Position numbers and translations under genes: made by a program | Origin: CAIYQJ01 sp963717255 | GTDB lineage: Bacteria > Chloroflexota > Limnocylindria > Limnocylindrales > CSP1-4 | Assembly (NCBI GenBank): GCA_963717255.1 | Contig: CAVQVT010000007.1 | Location: 124,001 to 188,000 of the forward strand | Direction of reading: 5' to 3' | DNA: 64,000 bases | In this document: in pieces, positions 56,140-64,000 of the stretch | Layout: every line of letters begins with the position of its first letter | Position numbering within the stretch: the stretch's first letter is position 1 | Notes under the pieces: model-generated | What the model was told of the DNA's origin: nothing | Databases searched by the model: none | The model's input: the letters and a program-made list of their open reading frames with translations, nothing else

Positions 56140-56159
56140 ATAGTTGCCTACACAACTAT
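56140..56159. repeat. Inverted repeat beside parS
   Basis: ATAGTTG-CCTACA-CAACTAT, 7-bp arms around 6 nt, in the most AT-rich part of the region, 9 nt from parS and 5 nt from the GACC repeat. Possible operator or small promoter element. Confidence 0.5.
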
Positions 56160-56164
56160 CATCG

Positions 56165-56232
56165 GACCGACCGACCGACCGACCGACCGACCGACCGACC
56201 GACCGACCGACCGACCGACCGACCGACCGACC
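56165..56232. repeat. GACC tetranucleotide microsatellite, 17 units
   Basis: Perfect GACC repeated 17 times (68 bp), continuing into imperfect CTACC/GCCC units to about 56260. Such pure tetranucleotide arrays usually vary in length by slippage; here it lies between parS and mreD, outside any credible gene. Confidence 0.97.
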
Positions 56233-56473
56233 TACCGCCCGCCCGACCGACCGCCCGCCCGGCAGGCGCCGCCGCTCCCTCCGGCGCAGCACGGCCGGCC
56301 GTTCCGCGGTCGCCGACTCAGACCCCGCACGGCCGGCCGGTGCGCGGACGCGCCCGATCGTGGACCCGGTGTTTGCCGCACCGAGGAGCCGCCCGTATCA
56401 TCGAGCCGCCCCCGTCCGGCGCGCCGCGGCACACGCGCCGTACGCGGCGCCGTCACCAGAGGGACGACCGCCC

Positions 56474-56974
56474 ATGAGCCTCGCTCTCGCGGCGCTCGCG
56501 GCCGTCGCGGCGGCGCTCCTGCAGGCGAGCGTCGCGCCGTACGTCACGATCGGCGACGCGACGCCCGACTTCGTCCTCGTCGTCGTGCTCCTGTGGGCGT
56601 CCTTCGCCGCCCTCGACGGCGCGATGGTGGCGGCGTTCGTCGGCGGAATCGCCGTGGATGCCCTGCTGGCGCGGCCGATGGGGTCATCGTCCTTCGTGCT
56701 TCTCCTCGCGGCCGGAGCGACGGCGCTCGTCGCGCGCACGGGGGCACGCAGCCGCGTCCCGCTCCTCATCCTCGCGGCCTTCGTCCTTGCGACGGCGACG
56801 GCGCTCTTGTGGTTCGTCGTGTATGGTGCCCTCGCCGGGCCGGTCCCGGCACCCGACCCGGTGGGGTCGGTCATCCCGGACGCGATCTACACGACCGTGG
56901 TGTACGCCGCTGCGCTGCCGATCGCGATCCTCCTCCGCCGCCGCTTCGGCGAGCAGGAGCGAGTCGCCTGGTGA
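56474..56974 (+). CDS. mreD: Rod shape-determining protein MreD
   Basis: 166 residues with five hydrophobic helices: LALAALAAVAAALLQASVAP, FVLVVVLLWASFAALDGAMV, AAFVGGIAVDALLARPMGSS, LLILAAFVLATATALLWFVV and IYTTVVYAAALPIAILLRRR. The FVGGIAVDALLARPMG loop is typical of MreD. It belongs to the elongasome. mreB and mreC are not in this window. The stop overlaps the mrdA GTG (GTGA). Confidence 0.85.
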   Translation: MSLALAALAAVAAALLQASVAPYVTIGDATPDFVLVVVLLWASFAALDGAMVAAFVGGIAVDALLARPMGSSSFVLLLAAGATALVARTGARSRVPLLILAAFVLATATALLWFVVYGALAGPVPAPDPVGSVIPDAIYTTVVYAAALPIAILLRRRFGEQERVAW

Positions 56975-58860
56975 ATGACGCCCTCCTCCCCAACGACGCC
57001 GTCCGCTCTCGCCGCCCGATGCAATTCCTCGCGTTCGGCGTGGCGATCGCCGTCGTCGTCGCGGCGCTGACGACGCGTCTCGTCTTCCTCCAGATCCAGG
57101 AGGCTCCCAGGTTCGAGGCGCTCGCGGAGGCCAACCGGACGGCCACCGAGCCGATCCCCAGCACGCGCGGCGTCGTCTATGACCGCAACAAGAAGCTGCT
57201 CGTGCGCAACGTGCCGACGTGGACGGTCAAGATCCGGCCGGCGGACCTGCCCTACCCGCAGCGCGACGCCGTCGTGGCCCGCCTGGCCGAGCTCCTTGAG
57301 ATGAAGCCGGCGGACATCAACCTCCGCATCGAGAGCAACGTCGGGTCGACCTTCGACCTCGTCCGCATCAAGACCGACGTCGAGGAGTCCACCGCGCGGA
57401 TCATCGCGGAGGAGGGTCTGAAGCTCCCGGGTGTGCAGGTCGCCGTGGAATCGCGGCGCGACTACCTCTCCGGGCCGCTCATGGCGCAGATCATCGGGTA
57501 CACCGGCGCGATCGACGCGGCGCAGCTGGCCGATCTCCAGGCCAAGGGCTACCTCCCGGACGACATCGTCGGCAAGGCGGGGGTCGAAGCCTCGTACGAG
57601 GAGGAGCTCCGCGGTACCTACGGCGCCCAGACCGTCGAACGCGACGCGACGGGCCGGGTCATCCGTGTCCTCGAGACCGCGCGGGAGGCGGTGCCCGGAT
57701 CGTCGCTCCGTCTCACGATCGACCTCAAGGAGCAGCGGTACGCGCAGGAGGCGCTCGAGTGGGGCCTGAAGGAGGCGGGTGTCCGGCGCGGCGTCTTCGC
57801 GGTCATGAACCCGCAGACCGGCGAGATCATCGCGATGGTCAGCCTGCCGACCTACGACGACAACGACTTCGCCGAGGGCATCACCGACGCCCAGATGAAG
57901 AAGTACCTGACCGACAAGGACACGCCGTTCGTCAACCACGCGATCGCCGAGCAGTACCCGCCGGGGTCCACCTACAAGCTCGTCACGGGCGCCGGCGCCC
58001 TGCAGGACAAGAAGATCACGAAGACCTCTGAGGTCCTCTCCAAGCCGTACGTCCAGATCGGGCCGGACAAGTACTGGGAGTGGAACAAGCGCGGCTGGGG
58101 ACCCCTCAACATCATCGGAGGGTTCGGGCACTCGAGCGACACGTTCTTCTACCAACTGTCCTCGATGCTGGGGATCGACCGCCTCGCCTATTTCGCGAAG
58201 CAATTCGGCTTCGGGGCACGGACGGGCATCGACCTGCCCGGCGAGGTCGTCGGCGTCGTCCCGACGAACCAGTGGAAGCAGGACACATTCGGGCAGGAGA
58301 TCTTCCCCGGCGAGACGCTCCAGGCGGGGATCGGCCAGGGCTTCGACGTCGCGACGCCGATCCAGGTCCTCAACGCCTACGCGGCGCTCGCGAACGGCGG
58401 CAAGCTCTACCGGCCGCAGGTCGTGCGCGAGGTCATCGGGCCGGACGGGGAGGTCGCACGCCCCTTCACGAAGCAGCTCATCCGCAAGCTCGCGATCTCG
58501 TCGGCGAACCTGCAGACGATGCGGCTGGCGGCCCGGAACGTCGCGACGACCCGGCACACGTACAACGTGGTGGACATGCCGATCGTGGTGGCAGGGAAGA
58601 CAGGCACGGCCGAGTTCGGCGTGAAGGACGCGAAGGGCCGGCTCCCGTACCACACGTGGTACGCGGGCTTCGTGTCGAAGAGCGGCGACGTGAAGAAGCC
58701 GGACTCCCAGCTGGCGTTCGTCTCGTTCGTGTACGGGGCGAACACCGTCGGGAACGCGGCCACGGAAGTGGCCAAGTACTACCTGCAGCTACACTTCGGA
58801 ATCAAGAAGGACTACCGGATCCCGGCGCTCCTCGAGCGCGGGAACTTCTACGGGAACTGA
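56971..58860 (+). CDS. mrdA: Penicillin-binding protein 2 (elongation-specific transpeptidase)
   Basis: 629 residues. One membrane helix (FLAFGVAIAVVVAALTTRLV), the dimerisation start EANRTATEPIPSTRGVVYDR, then the transpeptidase domain with SxxK AEQYPPGSTYKLVTGAGALQ, SxD GHSSDTFFYQLSSMLGIDRL and KTG VVAGKTGTAEFGV. Anchor and pedestal regions are complete and the length is normal for PBP2. It cross-links glycan made by RodA, encoded 49 nt downstream. Confidence 0.95.
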   Translation: MNDALLPNDAVRSRRPMQFLAFGVAIAVVVAALTTRLVFLQIQEAPRFEALAEANRTATEPIPSTRGVVYDRNKKLLVRNVPTWTVKIRPADLPYPQRDAVVARLAELLEMKPADINLRIESNVGSTFDLVRIKTDVEESTARIIAEEGLKLPGVQVAVESRRDYLSGPLMAQIIGYTGAIDAAQLADLQAKGYLPDDIVGKAGVEASYEEELRGTYGAQTVERDATGRVIRVLETAREAVPGSSLRLTIDLKEQRYAQEALEWGLKEAGVRRGVFAVMNPQTGEIIAMVSLPTYDDNDFAEGITDAQMKKYLTDKDTPFVNHAIAEQYPPGSTYKLVTGAGALQDKKITKTSEVLSKPYVQIGPDKYWEWNKRGWGPLNIIGGFGHSSDTFFYQLSSMLGIDRLAYFAKQFGFGARTGIDLPGEVVGVVPTNQWKQDTFGQEIFPGETLQAGIGQGFDVATPIQVLNAYAALANGGKLYRPQVVREVIGPDGEVARPFTKQLIRKLAISSANLQTMRLAARNVATTRHTYNVVDMPIVVAGKTGTAEFGVKDAKGRLPYHTWYAGFVSKSGDVKKPDSQLAFVSFVYGANTVGNAATEVAKYYLQLHFGIKKDYRIPALLERGNFYGN

Positions 58861-58909
58861 TGCGCCGAGTCATGCCGACCGATCCGCACGCCCGACCGGG
58901 TCCCGCCTG

Positions 58910-60073
58910 ATGGGGGTCCTGCGCGCCGAGCCAGCGCGCCTGGGCGCCGCCTCGCGTGCCGTCGGCTCCGCATGGCGGGCCTACGACTGGCAGCTGGCCG
59001 TCTACGCCCTGATGCTCATGTCGTTCGGGCTCGTCATGGCGTACAGCAACAGCGTGCACGACGGCGCGCCGCCGCTGTCGTGGGGCACCACGTTCACGCG
59101 CGGCGCGGCCTGGGCCGTCATCGCCGTCGGCGTCTTCGTCGCCGCGACTGTCTTCGACTACAAGTGGCTCAAGACGTTCGCCTGGCCGCTGTACGCGGTC
59201 AACCTGGGCCTGCTGGGCCTCTCGCTCCTCATCGGCGACGGCGTGGGGAACAGCTCGCGGTGGGTGACGATCCCGGTCGTCGGGATGCAGTTCCAGTTCA
59301 GCGAGCTGGCCAAGATCCTCATGATCGTGGTGCTCGCCCGCTTCCTGAGCGCGCGCGAGGCCCGCCTCGACTCGCTCTCGACGATCCTCGGCGCGGGGCT
59401 GCTCATGGCACCGGCCGTGGCACTCGTCATGCTCCAGCCGGACCTCGGCACGTCGCTCGTCCTCGCGGCGATCCTCGTCGGGATGCTCTTCATGTCCGGA
59501 GCGAGCCTCCGGTGGCTCGCGGTCCTCGGCGCGGCGGTGATCGCGCTCATCCCGGTGGCGTGGAACTTCATCCTCCACGACTACCAGAAGGCGCGCCTGC
59601 TGAGCTTCCTCGATCCGTCCGCCGACCCGCAGGGGTCGGGCTACCACCTGCTCCAGGCGCAGATCGCCGTCGGCGCGGGCGGGCTCATGGGGAAGGGCCT
59701 GACGAACAGCACCCAGGGCCAGCTCGACTACCTCCCGGTGCAGACGACGGACTTCGTCTTCGCGGTCCTTGCCGAGGAGCTGGGGTTCCTCGGCGCGATC
59801 GTGATCTTCCTCCTCTTCGTCGCGCTGCTGTGGCGCGTCCTCACGTCCGCGTGGCGCGCGCGCGACCCGTTCGGCACGATGTTCGGCGCCGGGCTCGCGT
59901 CGATGATCCTCTTCCAGCTCGCCGTGAACGTGGGGATGGTCATCGGGATCATGCCGATCACGGGGATCCCGCTGCCGTTCATCACCCATGGCGGCGCGTC
60001 TCTCATCACGCTCGCGCTGGGCCTCGGCATCCTCCAGAGCATCAACATCAGACAGGCGCGGGCCGAGTGGTGA
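58910..60073 (+). CDS. rodA: Peptidoglycan glycosyltransferase RodA
   Basis: 387 residues, about ten membrane helices. SEDS signatures: FGLVMAYSNSVHD, NSSRWVTIPVVGMQFQFSEL AK (the RW...QPSE-like loop), VALVMLQPDLGTSLVLAAIL with the catalytic Asp, AVGAGGLMGKGLTNSTQGQL, LPVQTTDFVFAVLAEELGFL and GIPLPFITHGGASLITLALG. It polymerises lipid II and pairs with PBP2. GC-rich leader of 49 nt after mrdA. Confidence 0.96.
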   Translation: MGVLRAEPARLGAASRAVGSAWRAYDWQLAVYALMLMSFGLVMAYSNSVHDGAPPLSWGTTFTRGAAWAVIAVGVFVAATVFDYKWLKTFAWPLYAVNLGLLGLSLLIGDGVGNSSRWVTIPVVGMQFQFSELAKILMIVVLARFLSAREARLDSLSTILGAGLLMAPAVALVMLQPDLGTSLVLAAILVGMLFMSGASLRWLAVLGAAVIALIPVAWNFILHDYQKARLLSFLDPSADPQGSGYHLLQAQIAVGAGGLMGKGLTNSTQGQLDYLPVQTTDFVFAVLAEELGFLGAIVIFLLFVALLWRVLTSAWRARDPFGTMFGAGLASMILFQLAVNVGMVIGIMPITGIPLPFITHGGASLITLALGLGILQSINIRQARAEW

Positions 60074-60131
60074 GGCCGGCCCCGGGAAGGGCCGCCGCGC
60101 CGACCGCCCGCCACCAACGCTGAGCGTCCCG

Positions 60132-62180
60132 ATGACCGTCGCGTCCCCGCGTCGTCCGCTCGCCCCCGTCCCCGATCCGTTGCCGCGGGAGCGGATCGAC
60201 GCGGTGCTGTCCCGCGTCGAGAAGCCGGCCCGGTACACGGGCGGCGAGTGGAACAGCGTCGCGAAGGACTGGGCCGCGTGCGATCTGAGGTGGTGCTTCG
60301 CGTATCCCGACCTGTACGAGATCGGGATGAGCAACCTCGGGCTGAAGATCCTGTACGAGGTCCTCAACGATCGCGCGGGGGTGCTCGCGGAACGATGCTT
60401 CGCCCCCTGGGTGGACCTGCACGACGCGCTCCGCGCGGAGGGACTGCCGCTCTGGAGCCTGGAGACACGCCGGCCGCTCGCGGCGTTCGACGTCCTGGGG
60501 TTCAGCCTGGGCTACGAGCTGGTCGCGACGAACCTCCTGTCGATGCTGCACCTGGGCGGAGTGGGGCTGGCCACCGCCGAGCGCGCGCCCGGCGAGCCCC
60601 TCGTCATCGCCGGCGGCACCACCACCCTCAATCCAGAGCCGCTGGCGGAGATCCTCGACGCGGTCGTGCTCGGCGAGGGCGAGGAGGCGGTCGTCGAGAT
60701 CGGCGACGCACTCCGCGCGGTCGGCTGGACGCATCGGACCGTCGACGGGGACGGCGGCCTCCGCAGGGGTGCGACGCGCGCGGCGGCGCTCCGCGCGCTC
60801 GCGGCGATCCCGGGCGTCTACGTGCCTTCGCTCTACCGGCCTGGATACCACGAGGACGGGCGTATCGACCGGATCGAGCGCCACGACCCATCCGTCCCGG
60901 CTCGCGTCACCCGACGGATCGTGGCGGACTTCGAGACGAACGTCCGCGGGATCCGCCAGGTCGTCCCGAACATCCCCGTGGTCTTCGACCGCGCGCAGGT
61001 CGAGGTCATGCGCGGGTGCACAAGAGGGTGCCGGTTCTGCCAGGCGGGGATGCAGTTCCGGCCGCTCCGGGAGCGGCCGGCCGCCGTCGCGATCGAGGCG
61101 GCGGACGCGATCCTCGCCGCGACCGGATACGAGGAGATCGGCCTCACGAGCCTCTCGACCGCCGACTACACGCACGTCCGGGAGGTGGCCCTGGCGATCC
61201 GGGATGGCCACCCGGACGTCCACGTCTCGATCCCGAGCACCCGGGTGGACGCCTTCACCGTGGACCTCACGGACGCGCTCGCCCCGACACGCCGCACCGG
61301 CTTCACGTTCGCGCCCGAAGCCGGCAGCCAGCGCATGCGCGACGTGATCAACAAGGGCGTGAGCGACGACGAGATCGCGCGCTGCGCCGAGCTCGCGTTC
61401 AGCCGCGGCTGGAGCACGCTGAAGTTCTACTTCATGATCGGGCTGCCGGGCGAGACGATGGACGACGTGCTGGGGATCGCGGCGATCTGCCGGCGCGTGC
61501 TCGCCATCGGCCGGCGCCACCACGGCGACCGGGCGCAGGTGAAGGCCAACGTCTCGACCTTCATCCCCAAGCCGCTCACGCCCTTCGTCTGGGACGGCCA
61601 GGACTCGATGCCCCGGATCGAGGAGAAGGTCGCGGCGCTCCAGAAGACGCTGCGCGGGAAGGGCCTCGACCTCAGCTGGCACGATGCCGAGAGCGCGATC
61701 CTGGAAGCCGCCTTCTCGCGTGGCGACAGGCGGCTCGGCGCCGTGGTCCGCCGCGCCTGGGAGTCGGGTGCGCGGTTCGACGCCTGGAACGACCACTTCC
61801 GCTTCGGCCTCTGGATGGCGGCGTTCGCGGCCGAAGGCCTGGACCCGGCCTGGTACGCCCAGCGCGCCATCCCCCTCGACGAGACGCTTCCGTGGGCGCA
61901 CCTCGACGGCGGCGTGACGGATGCGTTCCTCCAGGGGGAGTGGCAGCGCTCCCGCGACGAGACGACGATCCCGGACTGCCACTGGGACGTCTGCTACGAC
62001 TGCGGCGTCCCGGAAGCGACGGGATTCGGCTGCCGGACGGGAGACCGGGGTCCGCGCGAGGCGCTCGTGACCCTCGAGCCGCTGAAGCCCGGGACGGACG
62101 ACCCCCGTGTCCGCCGGCGCTGGGCCTACGTCGGCCCTCCGGGTGACCCGCGGCGGGAAGGCGCACCCACCACGAGGTAG
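60132..62180 (+). CDS. B12-binding radical SAM protein (TIGR03960-type)
   Basis: 682 residues. An N-terminal cobalamin-binding-like domain (LRWCFAYPDLYEIGMSNLGL, GFSLGYELVATNLLSMLHLG, PLVIAGGTTTLNPEPLAEIL DAVVLGEGE) precedes the radical SAM barrel with CTRGCRFCQAG (CxxxCxxC). FTFAPEAGSQRMRDVINKGV and FYFMIGLPGETMDDV follow. The C-terminus has a short Cys cluster (CHWDVCYDCGVPEATGFGC). Relatives sit beside DUF2344 genes, RNase G and L21/L27; that partner is not here. The substrate is unknown. Confidence 0.9.
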   Translation: MTVASPRRPLAPVPDPLPRERIDAVLSRVEKPARYTGGEWNSVAKDWAACDLRWCFAYPDLYEIGMSNLGLKILYEVLNDRAGVLAERCFAPWVDLHDALRAEGLPLWSLETRRPLAAFDVLGFSLGYELVATNLLSMLHLGGVGLATAERAPGEPLVIAGGTTTLNPEPLAEILDAVVLGEGEEAVVEIGDALRAVGWTHRTVDGDGGLRRGATRAAALRALAAIPGVYVPSLYRPGYHEDGRIDRIERHDPSVPARVTRRIVADFETNVRGIRQVVPNIPVVFDRAQVEVMRGCTRGCRFCQAGMQFRPLRERPAAVAIEAADAILAATGYEEIGLTSLSTADYTHVREVALAIRDGHPDVHVSIPSTRVDAFTVDLTDALAPTRRTGFTFAPEAGSQRMRDVINKGVSDDEIARCAELAFSRGWSTLKFYFMIGLPGETMDDVLGIAAICRRVLAIGRRHHGDRAQVKANVSTFIPKPLTPFVWDGQDSMPRIEEKVAALQKTLRGKGLDLSWHDAESAILEAAFSRGDRRLGAVVRRAWESGARFDAWNDHFRFGLWMAAFAAEGLDPAWYAQRAIPLDETLPWAHLDGGVTDAFLQGEWQRSRDETTIPDCHWDVCYDCGVPEATGFGCRTGDRGPREALVTLEPLKPGTDDPRVRRRWAYVGPPGDPRREGAPTTR

Positions 62181-62220
62181 CCGGTGGCCGGTGGCCGCCG
62201 GGAGGTAGCATCGGGGCAGG

Positions 62221-63489
62221 ATGGATCACCCCCTCTTCGCAGCCCTCGCCGGCTCGCATCCTCCCGGCCCGACGCCCCAGGCCGCCGGCGCGGCCGAGAC
62301 GACCGCCATCTTCCTCGCTCTCTTCGTCCTCCTCGTGGCCGCGAAGGTCGGCGAGGAGGTCTTCCGCCGCCTGCGCCAGCCGGGGATCGTCGGCGAGCTC
62401 GTCGGCGGGTTCGTCGTGGGGCCGTACGCGCTCGGCCTCGTGAGCTCCGCGTCGCTCGAGCCCGGCGGCGCGGTCGCGGTCTTCGCCGAGCTCGGCGCGG
62501 TGATCCTCCTCTTCTCCGTCGGCCTGGAGGTCCGCACCGACGACCTGCTGTCGGTGGGGAAACCGGCGCTCGCGACCGCGCTCATCGGGATGCTCCTCCC
62601 GGTGCTCGCCGGCGTGGGGGTGGGGCTGGCCCTGGACGTCGGCCTGGCGACCTCGGCGTTCTTCGGCCTCGCGCTCGCGGCGACGAGCATCGGGATCACG
62701 AGCCGCGCGCTCGCGGAGATGGGGGTGCTCGATCGCCGGTTCGCGCGGATCATCCTGGGCGCCGCGATCCTGGACGACATCCTCGCGCTCATCCTCATCG
62801 GGATCGTCAGCGGCGCCGTCCAGGGCGATCTCTCTGCGTCCACCGCCCTCGTCGCGCTCTCCGGGATCGGCCTCGTCGTCCTCGGCTTCGTCGTCGCGCG
62901 CCGCGTGCGCGGCCTCTCGAAGACGGCCTTCACCTGGCCCCTCTTCGCGGACACCCCGCTCGTGGTCGCATTCCTCCTGATGCTCGCGCTCGCGATCGTC
63001 TCGTCCGTCGCGGGACTGGCGGCGATCATCGGGGCCTTCGTCGCCGGCCTCATCGTCGCGGAGACCGAGGCGCAGCACGACGTCGAGCACGAGACGCGCA
63101 CGCTCGTGACGATCTTCGTCCCGTTCTTCTTCGCCTACACGGGCGCGCAGGTCGACATCGTGGCGTTCCTCGACCCGACGGTCCTGGCGATCTCCCTGGC
63201 GCTCGGCCTCCTGGGGATCCTCACGAAGGCGCTCGGCGGGATCGTCGGCGCGTGGTCGGCGGGACGCTGGACGTCGGTGGCCGTGGGGTTCGGGATGGTC
63301 CCTCGGGGCGAGGTGGGCATCGTCGTCGCCGGCCTGGGGGTCTCCCTGGGGATCCTCAGCGTGGAGGGCTTCAACGAGGTCCTCGCCGCGGTGGTCATCA
63401 CCACGGTCGCCGCGCCCTTCCTCCTCCGGTTCGCCGTGCCGCGGGCGATCCGCGAAGGGGGGGGCGAGCCCGAGACGCGGGCGGCCTGA
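62221..63489 (+). CDS. Cation:proton antiporter (CPA2/KefB-like)
   Basis: 422 residues, about 12 membrane helices. LRQPGIVGELVGGFVVGPYA, AELGAVILLFSVGLEVRTDD, LALAATSIGITSRALAEMGV, IILGAAILDDILALILIGIV (the ion-binding DD motif) and GMVPRGEVGIVVAGLGVSLG are the family hallmarks. No TrkA-N or cyclic-nucleotide domain follows. A TAGCAT hexamer ends 9 nt before the ATG. Confidence 0.93.
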   Translation: MDHPLFAALAGSHPPGPTPQAAGAAETTAIFLALFVLLVAAKVGEEVFRRLRQPGIVGELVGGFVVGPYALGLVSSASLEPGGAVAVFAELGAVILLFSVGLEVRTDDLLSVGKPALATALIGMLLPVLAGVGVGLALDVGLATSAFFGLALAATSIGITSRALAEMGVLDRRFARIILGAAILDDILALILIGIVSGAVQGDLSASTALVALSGIGLVVLGFVVARRVRGLSKTAFTWPLFADTPLVVAFLLMLALAIVSSVAGLAAIIGAFVAGLIVAETEAQHDVEHETRTLVTIFVPFFFAYTGAQVDIVAFLDPTVLAISLALGLLGILTKALGGIVGAWSAGRWTSVAVGFGMVPRGEVGIVVAGLGVSLGILSVEGFNEVLAAVVITTVAAPFLLRFAVPRAIREGGGEPETRAA

Positions 63490-63552
63490 GAGGGCCCGGG
63501 TCCGGGCGCGGGCAGCGAGCATGGGCGGCCGACGGTGCGCGCCCGGACCGGG

Positions 63553-64000
63553 CTAGGGACCTTCGGTGGGCGGCGGCTCGGCCGGGCCACGCGCGACCGC
63601 ACGCGCGAGGTCGCTCTCGTGGTCGGAGAGGCGCCGGAAGAAGTGCCGGTAGACGTCGCGCGCCGCGGCCGCGATCGGCACCGCGAGGATCGCCCCGAGC
63701 AGCCCGTAGACGGCCCCGCCGAGGACGATGACGAAGAGGATCGCTGCGGGGTGCAGCTCTACCGCGTCCCCCTGGATCTTCGGGACGAGGAACGTGTTCT
63801 CGAGCTGCTGGATCGCGAGGTAGAGGAGGAAGACGGCGACGAGCGCCAGCGGCGAGACGGTCGCGCCCAGGATGACCGCCGGGATCGCGCTGATGATCGG
63901 CCCGATGATCGGGAGCAGCTCGAAGAACCCCGCGATGACCGCGAGGATGATCGAGAAGCGCAGGAAGATGGGGTCGACGAAGACGCCCAGGAGGACGAGG
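63553..64000 (-). CDS. AI-2E family transporter (PerM-like), C-terminal part, cut by window edge
   Basis: The minus-strand frame open at the window edge reads LVLLGVFVDPIFLRFSIILA, VIAGFFELLPIIGPIISAIP, AVILGATVSPLALVAVFLLY, LAIQQLENTFLVPKIQGDAV and AAILFVIVLGGAVYGLLGAI LAVP, ending in a charged tail and TAG. ELLPIIGPIISAIPA and QQLENTFLVPKI are diagnostic for the AI-2E/PerM permease family. The N-terminal part lies beyond 64000. Convergent with the antiporter gene. Confidence 0.9.
   Translation of the reverse strand, partial: LVLLGVFVDPIFLRFSIILAVIAGFFELLPIIGPIISAIPAVILGATVSPLALVAVFLLYLAIQQLENTFLVPKIQGDAVELHPAAILFVIVLGGAVYGLLGAILAVPIAAAARDVYRHFFRRLSDHESDLARAVARGPAEPPPTEGP

Larger units (their letters stand above)
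55711..56473. other. Gene-free stretch between divergent parA and mreD with parS and repeats
   Basis: 763 nt without a convincing gene; the open frames are repeat- or composition-driven (for example PTDRPTDRPTDR). It holds a parS core at 56116, a 7-bp inverted repeat at 56140, (GACC)17 at 56165, a degenerate parS-like TGTTCCATGTGACACG at 55970-55985 and a small GGTGGCCACT direct repeat near 56020. Confidence 0.7.

Noticed and set aside
56124..56974. Proteins with (RPTD)n or (DRPT)n N-termini leading into mreD
   Set aside because: They are produced by the GACC array; MreD homologues begin at the ATG at 56474, and no ribosome site precedes the upstream starts.

Overview
The window is very GC-rich bacterial chromosome, densely coded, and centred on the replication origin. 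It holds dnaA-dnaN-recF-dciA, the divergent rpmH-rnpA-yidD-yidC-jag set, gyrB, gyrA, parA, parB, a perfect parS core, secA, ftsEX, prfB, and smpB with tmRNA. Two F420-type enzymes (an LLM oxidoreductase and a PPOX protein), the DciA gene beside recF, VanW and AMIN-like lipoproteins and the protein styles suggest Chloroflexota, possibly a Limnocylindria-like lineage. This is inference from gene content; an actinobacterial origin is the alternative. No tRNA, rRNA, CRISPR array, transposase or prophage was seen.

Layout. 1-1.6 kb: end of a membrane mannosyltransferase-like gene and a GT2 glycosyltransferase. 1.6-9.1 kb (minus): bifunctional nuclease, pseudo-PP2C sensor, dciA, recF, dnaN, oriC, dnaA. 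9.4-12.5 kb (plus): rpmH to jag behind a near-consensus promoter. 12.6-18.6 kb: VanW protein, lipoprotein, acetyltransferase, LLM oxidoreductase, Crp regulator and two tiny genes. 18.7-32.3 kb is the accessory part: a large nucleotide cyclase/AAA/TPR protein, two hemerythrins, PadR and ArsR regulators, a two-component system, a NapH-like ferredoxin set, and an ArsR-DUF302-membrane cassette. 32.3-37.6 kb: HAD hydrolase, tmRNA, PPOX enzyme, GSA-type aminotransferase, an orphan DNA methyltransferase, and smpB behind a structured leader. 37.7-46.6 kb (minus): ctpA, ftsX, ftsE, prfB with its programmed frameshift, a Cys-rich small protein, a YdcF-like protein and secA. 46.7-55.7 kb (minus): parA-parB-gyrB-thioesterase-HEAT-gyrA-prs, almost all with overlapping stops and starts. 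55.7-56.5 kb: a gene-free stretch with parS and a (GACC)17 microsatellite. 56.5-64 kb: mreD-mrdA-rodA-radical SAM-antiporter (plus), then an AI-2E family permease running off the edge (minus).

How it works together: the origin-proximal block supplies initiation (DnaA, DnaN, DciA, RecF), supercoiling (GyrA/B), segregation (ParA/B/parS), membrane protein insertion and secretion (YidC, SecA), cell elongation (MreD, PBP2, RodA) and ribosome rescue (SmpB/tmRNA, RF2).

Two general points. First, about fifteen otherwise normal genes are broken by single-base shifts, most explained by one extra C or G in a short run. These look like sequencing or assembly indels; only the prfB shift is biological. 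I give each such gene as one feature with approximate junctions. Second, many genes here have a TANNNT -10 hexamer 6-9 nt before the start codon and no Shine-Dalgarno, which suggests widespread leaderless transcription.
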